A DNA stretch of 64,000 nt, from positions 5,001-69,000 of the forward strand of contig JACEEZ010020246.1 in assembly GCA_016584305.1 (NCBI GenBank), read 5' to 3'. This document shows positions 27,631 to 39,904 of the stretch, one piece after another (position 1 is the stretch's first letter; each line of letters begins with the position of its first letter). The position numbers and the translations under genes are program-made. The notes below the pieces were generated by a model. The model saw nothing but the letters and a program-made list of their open reading frames with translations. It was not told the DNA's origin and ran no database searches. Source of the stretch: Chionoecetes opilio (lineage: Eukaryota > Arthropoda > Malacostraca > Decapoda > Majidae).

Positions 27631-28916
27631 TGCTACGGTGTTGTCTGGCCAATGAGTGTTTGTTTACATGTACCGCCACCTGTGCGCTGACAGCGCTCCT
27701 TTGTAGACGACGTTCTCCGCCGACGCGACTGCCATCTAGATGGAAAACAGGGCAGGAAATCTGGCCTCACCTGGCCCTATTGCACAAAGACTTCCTTGTC
27801 TCTCTAGCTTCCTTGGTCTGGGTGCTGGAGTGCGGGAACGGTGACGCGGGTTGCAATGCGGCCGAGGAGGAGGCGACATGTTGGTGGAAGTGTTTCGATC
27901 TGCGAGGGTGGTTCGAAGTAGAGGAAAATAGTTTTTATCCTTAAAGGGTTGGGGGCAATCAACTTTTGTCGAAGCACAAAAAGTGGAACACGGGTAGCAG
28001 CAGCTTTTTTGGAGGACTGGGCCGCACTGTTTCAACCTGGGGCCATCCCCCAAGGGACCCAGGGCAAGAATTTAAGGGGGCCAGGGGGTTTTTGCAAATT
28101 ATAATTTCTAAAAATGTTAGGAATTGAAAAAAAAAAAAAAAGCATCACTGTCGGCAAAAAAATTTTCTTGTTTTAATAATTAATTGTTTAATCTTTAAAA
28201 TTGACAATATTTTTTTTTTACATAATATTTTACGAAGGTGTGTATTGGGTTATTTTTTGTGTGCAAAATTGAAAATTTTTTGGGGCGGTTAGGGTGATAA
28301 AAAAACGCGGGGAGAACAACGCGTATGGAGGGGGTGAGAGAAGGGGCGGTGAGTGGGGGTGAGTCCCGGGGAGACAGGAGAGGGCATCAAATGATCTCAT
28401 GGGCCCGGGGTTTAAATCACGTAAACATGTGGGTAAATTGATTCTGAACCTAACTGTGTTTCTTTTTTTGTTCGACAAATTATAAATGCCGTCGCTGTTT
28501 TTTGTGTGTGAAATATTTCTTTTTTTTGGTATCATTGTTATTCATGCTCACTCCCTACTTAGGTATTCCTGCTTTTTTTTTTTAGTGCTAATATTGATGT
28601 GACTCGCTATTCTTCTTCTATTTCAATTGGGGCAGTGCTTGTCAAAGGAGGCGTGTTCTTGCTGTAGGAAGTACATTTCAGCTTGCTAGCTTGAGTGTGA
28701 ATGTTTATCATCTTTACTCTCTCTGTGTGTATGTTTGTGTATGACTGTGTGTGTGTGCTTAATTTGTGAGTCCATGGATGTGTTATGTATGTGGATATTT
28801 GTGTGTTTGTCATTTTATCACTTGTCCTATTTATCTGTCCTTCATTATCATTCTTTTGTCTTATCACTTAATGTTTGTTCTGATGTTCTGTCTTCTTTAT
28901 TTTCCGTAGATTTGCG

Positions 28917-29309
28917 ATGGCTACTAGTGTTAGTAAGAAGCGGAAGTACAGTGAAGAGTACATTAACTACGGATTTACATCAATCCTCGCTGATGGCATC
29001 GAGAAACCTCAGTGTGTACTGTGCTTCAAAGTGCTGGGGAACGATTCTATGAGGCCTAGTAAGTTGAAGCATCATTTGCTGACCATCCATCCACAGTATG
29101 CTGAGAAAGACCCCGATTTCTTCAGGCGCCACGAAAGTAGTTTGGAAAAACAGAAACTGGATGCGACTGGTGCTTTCCAACAACAGACCTCAAGTGTAGT
29201 TGAGGCATCATACGAGGTTGCCCTCGAAATAGCGAAGCAAAAGAAGCCCCACACAATTGGTGAAACCTTAATCAAGCCATGTACTTTAAAGATGGTCAAG
29301 CGTGTTCTT
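28917..29309 (+). pseudogene. hAT transposase, BED-finger N-terminal part
   Basis: Codes for the first 131 residues of a SCAND3/ZBED5-type hAT transposase. A BED zinc finger is visible: CVLC at 33-36, and the histidines of KHHLLTIH at 52-58. An acceptor-like TTATTTTCCGTAG just upstream (ending about 28910) suggests a 5' UTR intron. The frame is intact until 29309, where a 3323-bp insertion adds an immediate TAG. Downstream coding resumes in frame at 32642 after the insertion. The unit is inactive because of the insertion and later frameshifts. Confidence 0.85.
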
Positions 29310-32300
29310 TAGACCTGTTCAGAAAACAATTTTTTCCTATTTTTATACCCTCCTGCACGGTTTCCAATGCTTTTTGACCTGAAAAAGTCGAAAATTACAA
29401 CCATTATAAGCCAAAATGTCAGGAACTTTTGCCTCATGAAGCATGAAGTTCTATTCTATACACGTTTTCTGAAACGCCAGTTTCGGAGCATTTTGATGTT
29501 TGTTTTCGCCTATTTTTTCACCAATAAATGGGCATAAGCAGGTTAAAGCAAGTAATTAGATGCTGACTGAAACATCAAAATGCATAGAAACATTTATGGA
29601 AATATTACATGTGATATTTACAGACAAATTTTCAAAAAAATTAAACTAAATATAATTTATTTCACTCTAGTCACAAATTCACAATGGTTTTAGCATGACA
29701 TCTAATGGTCTGTTATGTTTGTTGCAGATCTGTTGAAACCTGCTAACAAATCCAGAGATACTTCACAAGATAACTTCACTATGGCAGTAAGCAAGGAGCT
29801 CCGAGGACGCAAAGTTGACATCTCAGAACCTCCACCTGCAGTCCAGAGACAAGCGTCACGCCGACCTGCTACTAGATCTGCTACAGAAACCTTCCTGATC
29901 GGCTGACCATCATCCAGCATCAGTGGCTCCCAGTTACCCACCAACAGACAGGCCTTCCAGTACTTCCTCCATCTCCAGAGTTTGCCAGAAAATACAGGGA
30001 ATCCTAAGCATCAAGACCTCGCCAATGAAACAGTGGAGGCTATCATCCCATTCTGGCAGATGGCTAGGATCAAGACCATGACCAAGTACAATGCAGCGCA
30101 GCATTTCATGACACTCACAAAAAGCACAGAGATCTAGCAAGGAATAAAGTAGAACAGGTGACCCTGGAGGGAAAAGGAGTGCCTTTGTCCTGGAATTAGA
30201 TAGCCTGTTCGACATAGGAGCTTCAGATGCCATCCAGGAAATAGAGAGAAACCGACTGCTATCAAGGGAGAAGAAGGACAAGGACATCAGGTTCTACCAG
30301 GATCAGAAGACAGAGAGAAAGGCCCACATGTCTGGTCATGACAAGATATTTGGGTCACGGTCCCAGCAGCAAGCAGAGAGGGCTGCAAGACTGCAGCAGA
30401 GAGAGGAACAAGATATGAATTTGTCACAAAATTTGTACAATTTTCAGCTGCCACACAGCGAAGGACTGCTGCTGATGTGTCTACCTGGGCTGACCCAACC
30501 GACAGTGAAGGGAATGCAGAGGACATGGATTACCAACAACCTCGTCTGGATGTTCACATCACCAAGACACTGTGACTCTCACATTTCCCAGGAGGGTCAT
30601 GGAGTGTGTTGACATCTGCAGTACGCTGATCGTCTGGGATTGTCTGACAATCAGTGACAGCCTTAGTCTCTGCTACATTGAAGGCTGGTGGAGCTGACCT
30701 GGACAAGTTTGTCATCTCAACCTCAACAACGAGACGGAACAGGATGCTGACAAGGTACCACATCAGCCAGGAGTACATGGCAGCATTAGCGAGGACCCTC
30801 CCAAGTATGCTGCTCTCCACTGGGATGGCAAGATGCTGAGAGATGTCCTGGGAAGTGATCCTGGGACCACGTCAGAGACTCTGGCTGTGCTTGTCTCAGG
30901 ACCACCTGCATATCCTGAAGGCAAGTACTGGAGAGTACCAGTGATAGACAGCTCAACAGGGAACGGCTCAGGCAGAGGCATCCATGGATTTGCTGGAGGC
31001 ATGGGGGCTTACTGGAGTGATCACTGCCCTTGTGTTTGACACAACGGCCAGCAAACAGTGGAGTACATCGGGGAGCTGCCAAGCTCTGGAGCAACAGCTT
31101 GACAGGAAGGTGTTCTACCTGGCCTGCAGACACCACATTCTAGAAGTGCTGGTTGGTGCTGTATGGGAGAATCTGTTTGGCAAGGTCAAGAGCCAGAGAA
31201 TCCTTGGTTCAAGCACTTCAAGGACGTTTGGACAGATCTTACCACAGACAACCCTACAACCCTGTCCATCAGACAAAAATGGTTGAATAAAAAGAAGAAA
31301 GAGTGCAAGGAAATACTACAGGAAATCATGAGGTCGGAGAAGCTCCTAGAGCTGACTACCGTGAGATGGCTGAGCTTACACTGATCGTCCTTGGAGGACA
31401 CGCCTCCCCGCGGAATCCACTGGAGTCGTCCTGGAGCCATTCATCAGGCCAGGTGGATGGCCAGAAACCTGTATTCTATGAAGATGTTCATGTTTGCTGA
31501 GCAGCTGGAGTACGATGAAGAAACTGTTGTGAAGCTGGAACGCCTCAACCTCTTCCTAGGACTGTTCTATACACCCATGTGGATGTCATCTACACTTGCT
31601 GCAGATGCTCCTGCAAATGATCTGCAGTTCATGAAGGACATGATGAAGTTCAAGAGAACAGATCCAGAGATTGCTCAGGCAGTGCTACAAAAACTTGAAA
31701 ACCACAAGTGGTACCTGACACAGGAGGTTGTGCCGTTCGCTCTCTTCGGTAGCAGACTCAGTGACAAAGAGAAGCAGGACATTGCTGCCAAGCTGCACGC
31801 CACTGAAAAGCCAGATAGCTTCAGACGAGGGAAACCTATGTTCCCTCAGGTTACAGCCAAGACGACTCTGGCTGATCTAGTTGGTCCAGAGAGTCATCTT
31901 CTGCTTGACACCCTTGGCATTGAGTATGACTGGCTTCTGCAACCTGTGGCGACATGGCCAAGGAGTGATGACTACAGCAAGGCCCTGGAATATGTCAGCA
32001 ATGTAAAAGTAGTGAATGACATTGCTGAGCGGGGAGTCAAGATGATGACTGATTTCGCAAACATCATTACCACAGATTCTCAGCAAAAACAGTACCTTCT
32101 TCAAACTGTGAAATACAACCGTGAGCGATTTGATAGCTTCAAGAAGCAAACTCTGAAAAAATGACTGTGAAGGGTCCTTCTGACATAGACAATAGAGTTT
32201 TCTGCCACTTGAAAATAGTTTTTAGAGTCTTTGTCACACATTTTTTGATGTCAAGATTGTAATATTTATGAAATTTATATGAAATTTTCAGAAAATTTTG

Positions 32301-32632
32301 CTTTTTTTCTGGATATGATGTGTCTTTTTTTCTTGAATGTTTACTTGGATTGTTTTTTCAGAAATAATATTAAAAATGCTTCAATTTGATACCCAATTTG
32401 TTGTTCTATCCCAATTGTAACAAAAGTCTCAGGTGAAAAAAAGTCTGGCGGAAGGCAAAATTAGGCGCTTTTCTACTGTCGCGGGCTTAATATTTTGAGG
32501 TCCAATGAGGCAAAGGTTCCTGACATTGTAGCTCAAAATGGTTGTAATTTTCGGCTTTTCCAGGTCAAAAAGCATGGGAAACCTTGCAGGGAGGTATAAA
32601 AATAGGAAAAAATTGTTTTCTGAACAGGTCTA
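29310..32632 (+). mobile_element. 3.3 kb TIR transposon nested in the hAT gene
   Basis: Terminal inverted repeats of about 150 bp: left starts TAGACCTGTTCAGAAAACAA, right ends with its exact inverse. The first 40 bases match perfectly; the rest has scattered substitutions. The flanks CGTGTTCTT (29301-29309) and GCTGTTCTT (32633-32641) form an imperfect 9-bp, or 7-bp exact, target duplication. Removing the insert and one duplicate restores the hAT reading frame. Inside is a decayed transposase-like gene. The superfamily could not be assigned. Confidence 0.85.
29728..32164 (+). pseudogene. Decayed transposase-like gene of the nested element
   Basis: After an acceptor (TATGTTTGTTGCAG at 29728) the coding sequence runs in fragments through several stops and frameshifts (29904, 30136, 30612, 30836, 31040, 31384) to a clean 3' part at 31391-32164. 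Recognisable pieces include LVFDTTAS at about 31036-31060, LACRHHILEVLVGAVWENLF near 31120-31170, ARWMARNLYSMK near 31450, and a C-terminal VVNDIAERGVKMMTDF motif (about 32009-32056). Very similar long proteins of unknown name are common in invertebrate genomes. Their DTT, H and E-R motifs suggest an RNase H-like transposase, but I cannot name the family. Confidence 0.7.
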
Positions 32633-32641
32633 GCTGTTCTT

Positions 32642-34044
32642 GGAGATGCAAGTGAACGTAAAATTCAACAAATTTCCTTGTTAAACGACACAGTGAAGCG
32701 GAGAATTAATGAAATGTCAGATGACATAAAGGAAAAAGTGATACAGGAGATCAAATCGTCTCCAACTGGTATGTTTGCAATACAGCTGGATGAGTCAACG
32801 GATGTGAGTTCTTGTGCACAGCTACTCGTGTTTGTTAGGTATGTTTTCTTGTGTGATATCAAGGAAGAATATCTGTTATGTACACAGCTTGAGACCACCA
32901 CAACAGCTAAAGATGTAATGGAAAAGCTATCTTCTTTCTTCAAAGCTAACAGGATCCCCTGGGAAAATTGTTGTGGAGTCTGTACAGACGGGGCTCCAGC
33001 GATGCTGGGATCAAAATCAGGGTTCCAGAAGCGTGTCAAGGAAGTAGCTCCGAATGCCAAGGGGGTTCATTGTATGATCCATCGTTTTGCACTGGCGTCG
33101 AAAAACCCTCCCTGATGAACTTTGCAAGATCCTGGAGGCAGTGGTCAAATGCGTCAACTTTGTAAAAGCTGGAGCTCTGAACTCTCGCCTTTTCCAGAAC
33201 CTTTGTAGAGACATGGATTCGGAGTATGAAGCTCTCCTCTTTTACTTCATAGTGCGCTGGCTTTCCAAGGGCAATGTTGTGAATCGAGTGTTTGAACTTC
33301 GGGGGGAGCTTAAATTGTTCCTGGAAATGGAAGGGAAAGATGATCTGTTGAGTCACTTCAATGAGGTTTTGTGGGAGCCACGTCTTGCATATTTAGCAGA
33401 TATATTTGAGCAGCTAAATAGGTTGAATCTGAAGCTACAGGGCAAGGAAAGAAATGTGTTTCACCTGATGGATTGTCTTCGTGGATTTCTTGCCAAGCTC
33501 CAGAATTGGCAAAGGAAAGTCGGTGCCGGGAATGTTTGAAAACCTTTCAGCTGTCCTTGACGAGAATGAAGAAGATAGTCTGCTTGACCCATTACTTAAA
33601 ACTGAAATCACTCAGCATCTGAGATCCTTGGAAAGTGAACTTAATAGGTACTTCCCAGAATTCGAGGAGGAAGAAGGGAAGTTGGTAATGAATCCATTCT
33701 CTGGCACTCTTGATATTACTACCATTCCCAGTGATGTTCAGGACGAGTTCCTTGATCTCAAACATGATTCTGCTGCCAAATATCTCTATGAAGAAAAATC
33801 TCTGAATGTATTCTGGTGTTCAATGCATCAGTCATATCCAAAAGTCAGTGAGATTGCACTTCGACTACTCTTGCCTTTTTCAACTACCTATTTATGTGAG
33901 GCTGATTTCTCCACCCTTCTACAAATCAAGAATAAGAGCCGGAACCGATTGGATGTGGACCCCGACATGAGATGTGCATTGTCAGTGACACAACCTCGGA
34001 TTCGTCAACTGACTGAAAAGAAACAATATCAGCCTTCCCACTGA
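32642..34044 (+). pseudogene. hAT transposase, catalytic and C-terminal part
   Basis: Continuation of the BED-hAT transposase. Visible features: IQLDESTDVSS (first catalytic Asp), GVCTDGAPAMLG (second Asp), the CMIHR Cys-x2-His motif, RWLSKG, and the C-terminal hAT dimerisation segment with FSTTYLCEADFSTLL. Two single-base frameshifts break it: one within a run of five A at 33101-33105, and one near 33520-33535 before MFENLSAVLDE. Overall length without the insert fits a SCAND3/ZBED5-like protein of about 600 residues. Confidence 0.9.
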
Positions 34045-34344
34045 TGTGTGATAAAATATGCAGAGATTAATTAAACTTTTTCCCAATCAGATTCAAATTT
34101 GCTAGTGTCCGCTAGTCTTTTGTAGGCAAGTGATGTAAGTTAAGCATATCACAGAAATCTATCAAATATAAGATAATTATGACTGTAAACTTTGTAATAA
34201 AGCAAGGGTTCTCTTCATCAACATTTTTTTTTTTTTTTTACCTTTTTTGGCGGGGTGGGATTTGGGAGAAAAATGAAGGGGAGCCACACGAATGTTGAGA
34301 ATTGATGAAGGGGGGAATGGAGTGAAAAAGGTTGAGAACCACTG

Positions 34345-35949
34345 AGCTAGGGCGAGCAGGGGTCTTGCCAGGGTGAGGGGCAGGAGTAGGAGCGGCGGTG
34401 ACGTCAGGAGAGAGGCGGTGTGAAGCAACAAATTGTCTTGTCTTGCGAGGATGGTTCGATGCATGCTTCACTGATTTATCACTGGGCGATAGTTCCCCTC
34501 CTGACGAAACGCGAGGACAGTGGAACTTGGCCATGCCGTTAGAGTGGGGCATGACTCAGAAAATAACGCAGAAAGAGAGGGCAGAAAAAGCTTAAAAAAA
34601 ACTAACAAAAACAGACTGCCACAAAGGCAGAAGCACAGCTACCTGACGGGGGATGGTAAACTCGTCCAGCAACTATCCTGCAGCGTCAGAGGGGCTAAAC
34701 TGGCCGCCGTCTAAACGGCGTCGTACCCAGCCCTGACGCTGCCCCTCTCGGGACTAACCCAGACCTAATAAGAGTCGCTGCGGCCCCTCTCCACAGACCT
34801 TTCCAGTACCCCTCTAAGGGGCCCCCTCGTGTAATGGGCCTACGCACCCAACCTTCAGGGTTCACCTTGGGGTCTGTGAAGCTACTCTAACAAGGGCAGA
34901 GGTGCTGGCAGAAACTCGTGTAACACCAGCAGCAAAACTTTCCACAGGTGGGAATGTTTACTGGATAGCGAGGTGAACAACGAGCGAGCCTGCCCTCCCA
35001 CCGACGGCTCGGGGAAGACTGAAGGTTTGGTAGCGCGGCGCGCGTAGTGTTCCCTACTCATTTAAACATAAGAATATAAGTAAGTAAGGAAGCTACAAGA
35101 GGCCGTGAGAACTACACGAGGTAGTACCTGTTACTTAACACTACCTACATCCACCTCTCTTCCCCATCCATGAATTTATCCAGACTCCTTTTAAAGACCT
35201 CAATAGACTCCGCATTGACCACCTGACGACTTGTCCACTCCAATCATTCACCACCCTATTTGTGAACCAGTTTCTCCCATTTTCCTTTCCTTCCTTTCTG
35301 TTAAACTCATATTTGGTCCAAATATCTCTACAGAAACCATGAAAAGTCCCTAACGTGTTCTTACGTACAATGGCAATATCCCCGCGCCTGTCCCTGCACG
35401 AAATTTAAAAAATGTTAAAACAAGAAATGCACATAACACGTTTTTTATAAAGTGCAACATTAGGGACCAGATTAATGATGATCAGAAAATGTATATTATA
35501 TAACGAGTTAAACATTGACCTTGCCTAATATTCTTCACTTACTAGTACCATGTGAATATACTATACAGTGAAGGAAATGGTAATAATGGTGTACCCACTG
35601 TTCATCATTGTACAATATTGTAGTATGAAGGAAATGGCGAAATGGTGTACAACCTGCTCATCATTATACAATATTGTATTATAATTGCACGGAGACAATT
35701 AAGGTGGTTCCAGGAACCTGAAGTTGCTACATGAACACGCTAAGTGACTTAACTTCAGCCCTTTAGATCTGAAGCGTTGTTTTCTTGGGGGAGACTTTTC
35801 TTCTTTTGAGAGTTCGCCTCTTTTCTTTCTAGATTTTTTAGATTTCCTTGCACCAGTCTTTTCCATTGTCTAATATTTTCTGAAGTCAAACTACGGAGGT
35901 AGAGGGATTGATCCCCACAAACGATTAAAACAGCTGATGTTATGATGTG
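34345..35949. other. Non-coding with a dispersed repeat
   Basis: No gene could be supported. The block at about 35150-35400 is a dispersed repeat: its CACCACCCTATTTGTGAACC followed by AGTTTCTCCC reappears in reverse at 43119-43160 and 46483-46525. The 34600-34900 part is GC-rich with a strong local hairpin (AGCGTCAGAGGGG at 34681 against CCCTGACGCTGCCCCTCT at 34731) but no recognised RNA. Confidence 0.45.
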
Positions 35950-36438
35950 TAAGGCCGTGTCACACGAGCAAAACTTTCCGGCATTCCCGTTTCTGTAGTA
36001 AAAACACACGCAGCCTATTAAATATCTGTTTTTATCAACATCTTCCGTCATTACTCCTCATCAACAACTCGAAACTTAACTATATATCTAAATCATACGT
36101 AAGAAATATCTAAATAACACGCATGTACCATATCATGCACGTGTCTTGTATATATAGTTAAAAACTTATTTATTTATCCTACCCTACTCTACCAAACACT
36201 TTATTTTCCTCCACTCATCTTTATTTTTCTCCTCTCATGTACACCATATTACTAATACTATACAAAATCATACCGCTATATTCCCTATATACAGCACTTA
36301 TTTTCCCATATGACATAGAGATGCTACAGCATCTCTTGACCACCCAAGATTGGTCATTTCTCTTTATTTCACTGAAATTTGTAGTTCGTACAAGTCTTGC
36401 GTGGCGTCGGCTGCTCCAAGATGTCAACAAAGATGCCG

Positions 36439-36805
36439 GTGTCGTGTGGGCAAGTGTCTGTTTATGAGGGAATGTCTGTTTACATAACAAAGGCAAAGAA
36501 AACGGGAGTTGAGGGGAATAATTACTAATTTTGACAGGATTTTCTTGCAAATAACCTCATTGTGATTCCCACACAAAGCTACTATAATTAAAGTAAACCT
36601 AAACCTAACCTAACTTAACGTTTTTCTAACCTTACCTAACCTAGCGGTCTGCCGAAAAGGGAGAGCGCGTGGAGAATATGCCGCCTGGACATGCCTTTGT
36701 TGATCAAGTCAAAATGAGTAATTACTCCCCTCAACTCCCGTTTGCTTTGCCTTTGTTTAGTAAACAGACATTCCCTCATAAACAGACACTTGCCCACACG
36801 ACACC
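36439..36805. mobile_element. Foldback element with CCTAA-rich core
   Basis: Arms of about 97 bp (36439-36535 and 36708-36805) are inverted copies, from GGTGTCGTGTGGGCAAGTGT to its exact inverse. The 170-bp core holds AAACCTAACCTAACTTAACG-like repeats. No coding capacity. Confidence 0.8.
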
Positions 36806-37460
36806 TGGGGTGAGTTTGAGAGGAAGAATTTGAGTGGTGCGAGCCGCTCAAACTCTCTCTCAAACGCCTGTGCGCGACTCGGGTGGGCCGTACGAGTTGC
36901 CACCGAGCGCCCAAGCCAAAACCTTGGGCGCTCTGCGAGGTGTGACGTCATGACAACAACAATGGCCGCCCAAACAAAGACGAATTTGAGACAAATTTAT
37001 GCTATTCCTGTCAATTACAGTCGAAAGACTACAATGTTATCCCGCAGCATTCATTGACATGCACTGCTAAGTACTGTACTGGAGCCTACTTATAATGAAT
37101 AATGAAAATACAGTAAATTGGAGTGATAATTTACGATATTATAGTGGTCCAATGAACAGAAGAGGGAGATAAATTTATTAAAGTTCACATTATATCCCCT
37201 TATATAAGCATTAGGTATTTCCTAGTATTTTTTTAATATATATGCAGTTCAAACCAATACAAGATCGGTGGTTTTAGATATCCTGAACGTTTAATTATCA
37301 TCATAAAGAGTATTTCTAACCCCTACAATAGCCGGCAGGGTATATGTGCACTGGTGCAGTTTAAACCAATACACGATTAAACCAATACACGGTTAAGTAT
37401 CCTGCACGTTTCGTTCTCATCGCTAAGGAGTATTTATGACCCATACAAAAAATAACACAA

Positions 37461-37573
37461 GGTGGTCTGGGGGAGTGAGGTAAGGTTGCGTAATCAATGC
37501 CCAGGTTAGGTTTGTTAATTAGTGGGGGGTTCTGGGGGAGAACAGCTCCCCCAGTTATGCCAGGAGAAAATTG
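37461..37573. repeat. Dispersed repeat R1, copy 2
   Basis: Shares GGTTGCGTAATCAATGCCCA, GGTTAGG, AGTGGGGGG and CCCCCAGTTATGCCAG in order with copies at 25262 and 53266. Confidence 0.6.
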
Positions 37574-37926
37574 GTTGAAACTGCACATTTACCGTCGGCA
37601 GGAATAAAGGTATTATTTTACGATGGCACCAAACTTCCCTACACAATTGGGAGCATGGTTTTTTTTTACCTTATTGTATTCTAAGAGACATTTTCTCTGA
37701 GCTTTCCGTCGCAAATCAATAGTTTCGGAGATATAGAACATTTTAGATGGGGGGAGGAATATGTCTCCTTGTTTACAAAATGCCTCCCTCTTCCTCTTCT
37801 TGTGACCTGCATCGCTTTTGTTTGGTATTTTATTAAACTTTTTATTATTGGACCCAGATAGGAGGTTAAAGGTTAGGTAAGGTAAGGTTAGGTTAGGGGT
37901 GTATACCCACTACAGATACCTGACTA

Positions 37927-38027
37927 CATCACTACAGATACATAATTGTATGTGCCACTAAAGATGCATGCACAGTAGTTTATATTAAGTACCTGTCTTC
38001 AGTGGCACATACAAGTCTATAGTGATG
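37927..38027. mobile_element. Short hairpin element (~100 bp)
   Basis: CATCACTACAGA and TTGTATGTGCCACT on the left are repeated in inverse order on the right (AGTGGCACATACAA, TCTATAGTGATG). This gives a compact imperfect hairpin typical of a tiny foldback MITE. Confidence 0.55.
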
Positions 38028-39128
38028 CTATAATTAGTAATATTTAGCGCCTGGCGACAAAAGTGCAGTGGCGACTATAGTGTTATTGACGGTAGTTGGT
38101 TGACGGTGCCCGAGATTCCTAGCATTTCACCTCTCTCAGCGACAATTACCATTACAACAATAATCAAATAGTCGTCAGGTAGCTACAGCGTACGCCATTA
38201 CACTTCCGTACTGTGCGTGGGCAGATAGAGGGCAGTAGAGGAAAATGGTGAGGTCAAAAGCCCACAGTCTGAGCTGTGGCGTCGTCGTTTCCATGGTAAC
38301 GGCGGGGATTTGTTTACATACCATTGCGAGGCGCCCAAAAGCGTTTGATAGAGGGGTACAGAAACCTGAACGGCGCAAGCCGCTCAAATTCTTCTTCTCA
38401 AACGCAGCCCTGTACTGGTGGCAAGAGAACGAACATGCGCGACTCCGCGTTTGCTACCAAAAGTTGCCGGTATCAGGCGTCAAATGGTAGCAAAAATACC
38501 AAAAGATGCCGGAAAAGTGTCCGTGTGACATGGCCTTAAGCTGATCTATCCCTAAATACGGGTAAATAAATATGGCTCCATAAAAACGCGTCTGAGATAC
38601 GTGCTTCAGCAGGTTTTATTTATTTTTCATCGAAGAAAAAGAAAAAGTGGAGAGACTTTATCATTGTATAAAGTAAACAATTTTGTTTTATTTTTATTTA
38701 TTTGTTGATTTTTTTGCTAATTTTCATATTATAATTGTTGGTGATCGTCAAAAATCCCTACGTTCTTAAGAATTTTGCCTGGGCGTCCCAACGTCCCTAC
38801 GCCCTTAAAACATTGTCAAAGGTCCCAACGTTTAGAGACATGTCCCTACGGTTGGCAACACTGCCCTTCACGACCAGACCTTTCCTTTGTTATAAAAAAT
38901 CGTATGTTGTTAGTCGTAAAATTAGGAAAAGAAATTGAATATACCAAATGAGTTAGAGGACAAGGATACTAAACAGGTCATATCTATAAAACATTGCTTA
39001 TTTTCACTAAAAAGCGTCTAATGGTACCGAAATTACAATACTAGGAAATAGACGTCCACACTAAAGATGTGGAACGTACGTGTCCAAGCTCGCACAGGCT
39101 AAAGTCAACTTTTTAAATACCCTCACCT

Positions 39129-39470
39129 TAAAATACTTCTATTACAAGCCAATATACATTCTAGACCTTGCCCCCATTCGTTGAGTAAACCTTTTACAAG
39201 CCTATATGCACTCTAGACCTTGCCCCCATTCGTGGAGTAAACAGTTTACAAGCCTATATGCACGCTAGACCTTGCCCCATTCGTGGAGTAAACCTTTTAC
39301 AAGCCTATATGCAATCTAGACCTTGCCCCTATTCGCAGAGTAAACCTTTTACAAGCCAATATGCACTCTAGACCTTGCCCCCATTCGTGGAGTAAACATT
39401 TTACAAGCCAATATGCACTCTAGACCTTGCCCCCATTCGTGGAGTAAACATTTTACAAGCCTATATGACA
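39129..39470. repeat. 52-bp minisatellite
   Basis: Six to seven tandem units of 51-52 bp, each containing TACAAGCCTATATGCA, TCTAGACCTTGCCCC and ATTCGTGGAGTAAAC. The CTAGACC motif recurs at 39161, 39213, 39265, 39316, 39368 and 39420. Confidence 0.95.
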
Positions 39471-39510
39471 GATTCACTTATCTATTCAGTACCAAAGAAT
39501 GAATTCGGCT

Positions 39511-39540
39511 GAAATAGGTGTCCAAGCGAGCGAAGCGACG
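39511..39540. repeat. Short perfect-stem hairpin
   Basis: GTCCAAGCG and CGCTTGGAC flank a 10-base purine-rich loop, giving a 9-bp GC-rich stem just inside the end of the split element. Confidence 0.6.
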
Positions 39541-39904
39541 CTTGGACAATAAATTACGTTGGGCCTGAAGGGGTTAAGTTGTAGAAATGCCCCACGCTAG
39601 ATTTGCCCCCAGCATTACTCTCTAGCATCACTCAACACGAAAATCGAGTACCAGCAGCGTAATGCGCATCACGCTGCGCATCGTAAAGCCTAGTGTGGAC
39701 GGGCCTTTAGAAGGCCGCAGGTTGCATAGGCTTGCTGTAGATGTGCGCAGTAAAGAACTGCACATTATATGTTCTTGGATTCATCCAGGATTGGATTCTT
39801 TGGATTCAGATACAACGGCATGAGAGGCGAGCCCCTGTATATACTATGGATACTGAATTATGCGTTATATTTAATCTATATATAATGAATAGTACATACA
39901 ATGG

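Larger units (their letters stand above)
28025..34344 (+). mobile_element. hAT element (SCAND3/ZBED5-like), interrupted
   Basis: Probable extent of a hAT transposon. The right end (34243-34344) reads in reverse CAGTGGTTCTCAACCTTTTT, a terminus common to hAT elements of this type. The left end near 28025 is a degraded counterpart (CACTGTTTCAACCTGGGG) within a badly polished stretch, so this boundary is approximate. The element encodes a BED-finger hAT transposase split by a second transposon at 29310-32632. An AATAAA at 34196-34201 follows the gene. Confidence 0.6.
35950..38538. mobile_element. 2.6 kb element with GGCCGTGTCACACG-type termini
   Basis: Left end TAAGGCCGTGTCACACGAGC and right end, in reverse, TTAAGGCCATGTCACACGGA; both continue to CTTTCCGGCAT, giving imperfect inverted repeats of about 38 bp. 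The borders are compatible with a TA or TAA target. The same terminal motif occurs in the smaller element at 42942-43641 and its duplicate. No transposase frame is visible. It contains a nested foldback (36439-36805) and a copy of repeat R1. Harbinger-like or mariner-like origin cannot be decided. Confidence 0.55.
38864..39576 (-). mobile_element. TTAA-type short element, copy D, split by an insertion
   Basis: Reverse-oriented copy of the element at 2285. Its 38864-39041 part runs from CCCTTCACG to GAAATTACAAT; the missing terminal piece GGGCCTGAAGGGGTTAA appears at 39558-39574. About 515 bp, including a 52-bp minisatellite, lie between the two halves. Confidence 0.6.

Noticed and set aside
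34600..34900. GC-rich hairpin-containing block as a structured RNA gene
   Set aside because: One strong stem is visible, but no known RNA family pattern or flanking promoter elements were recognised.
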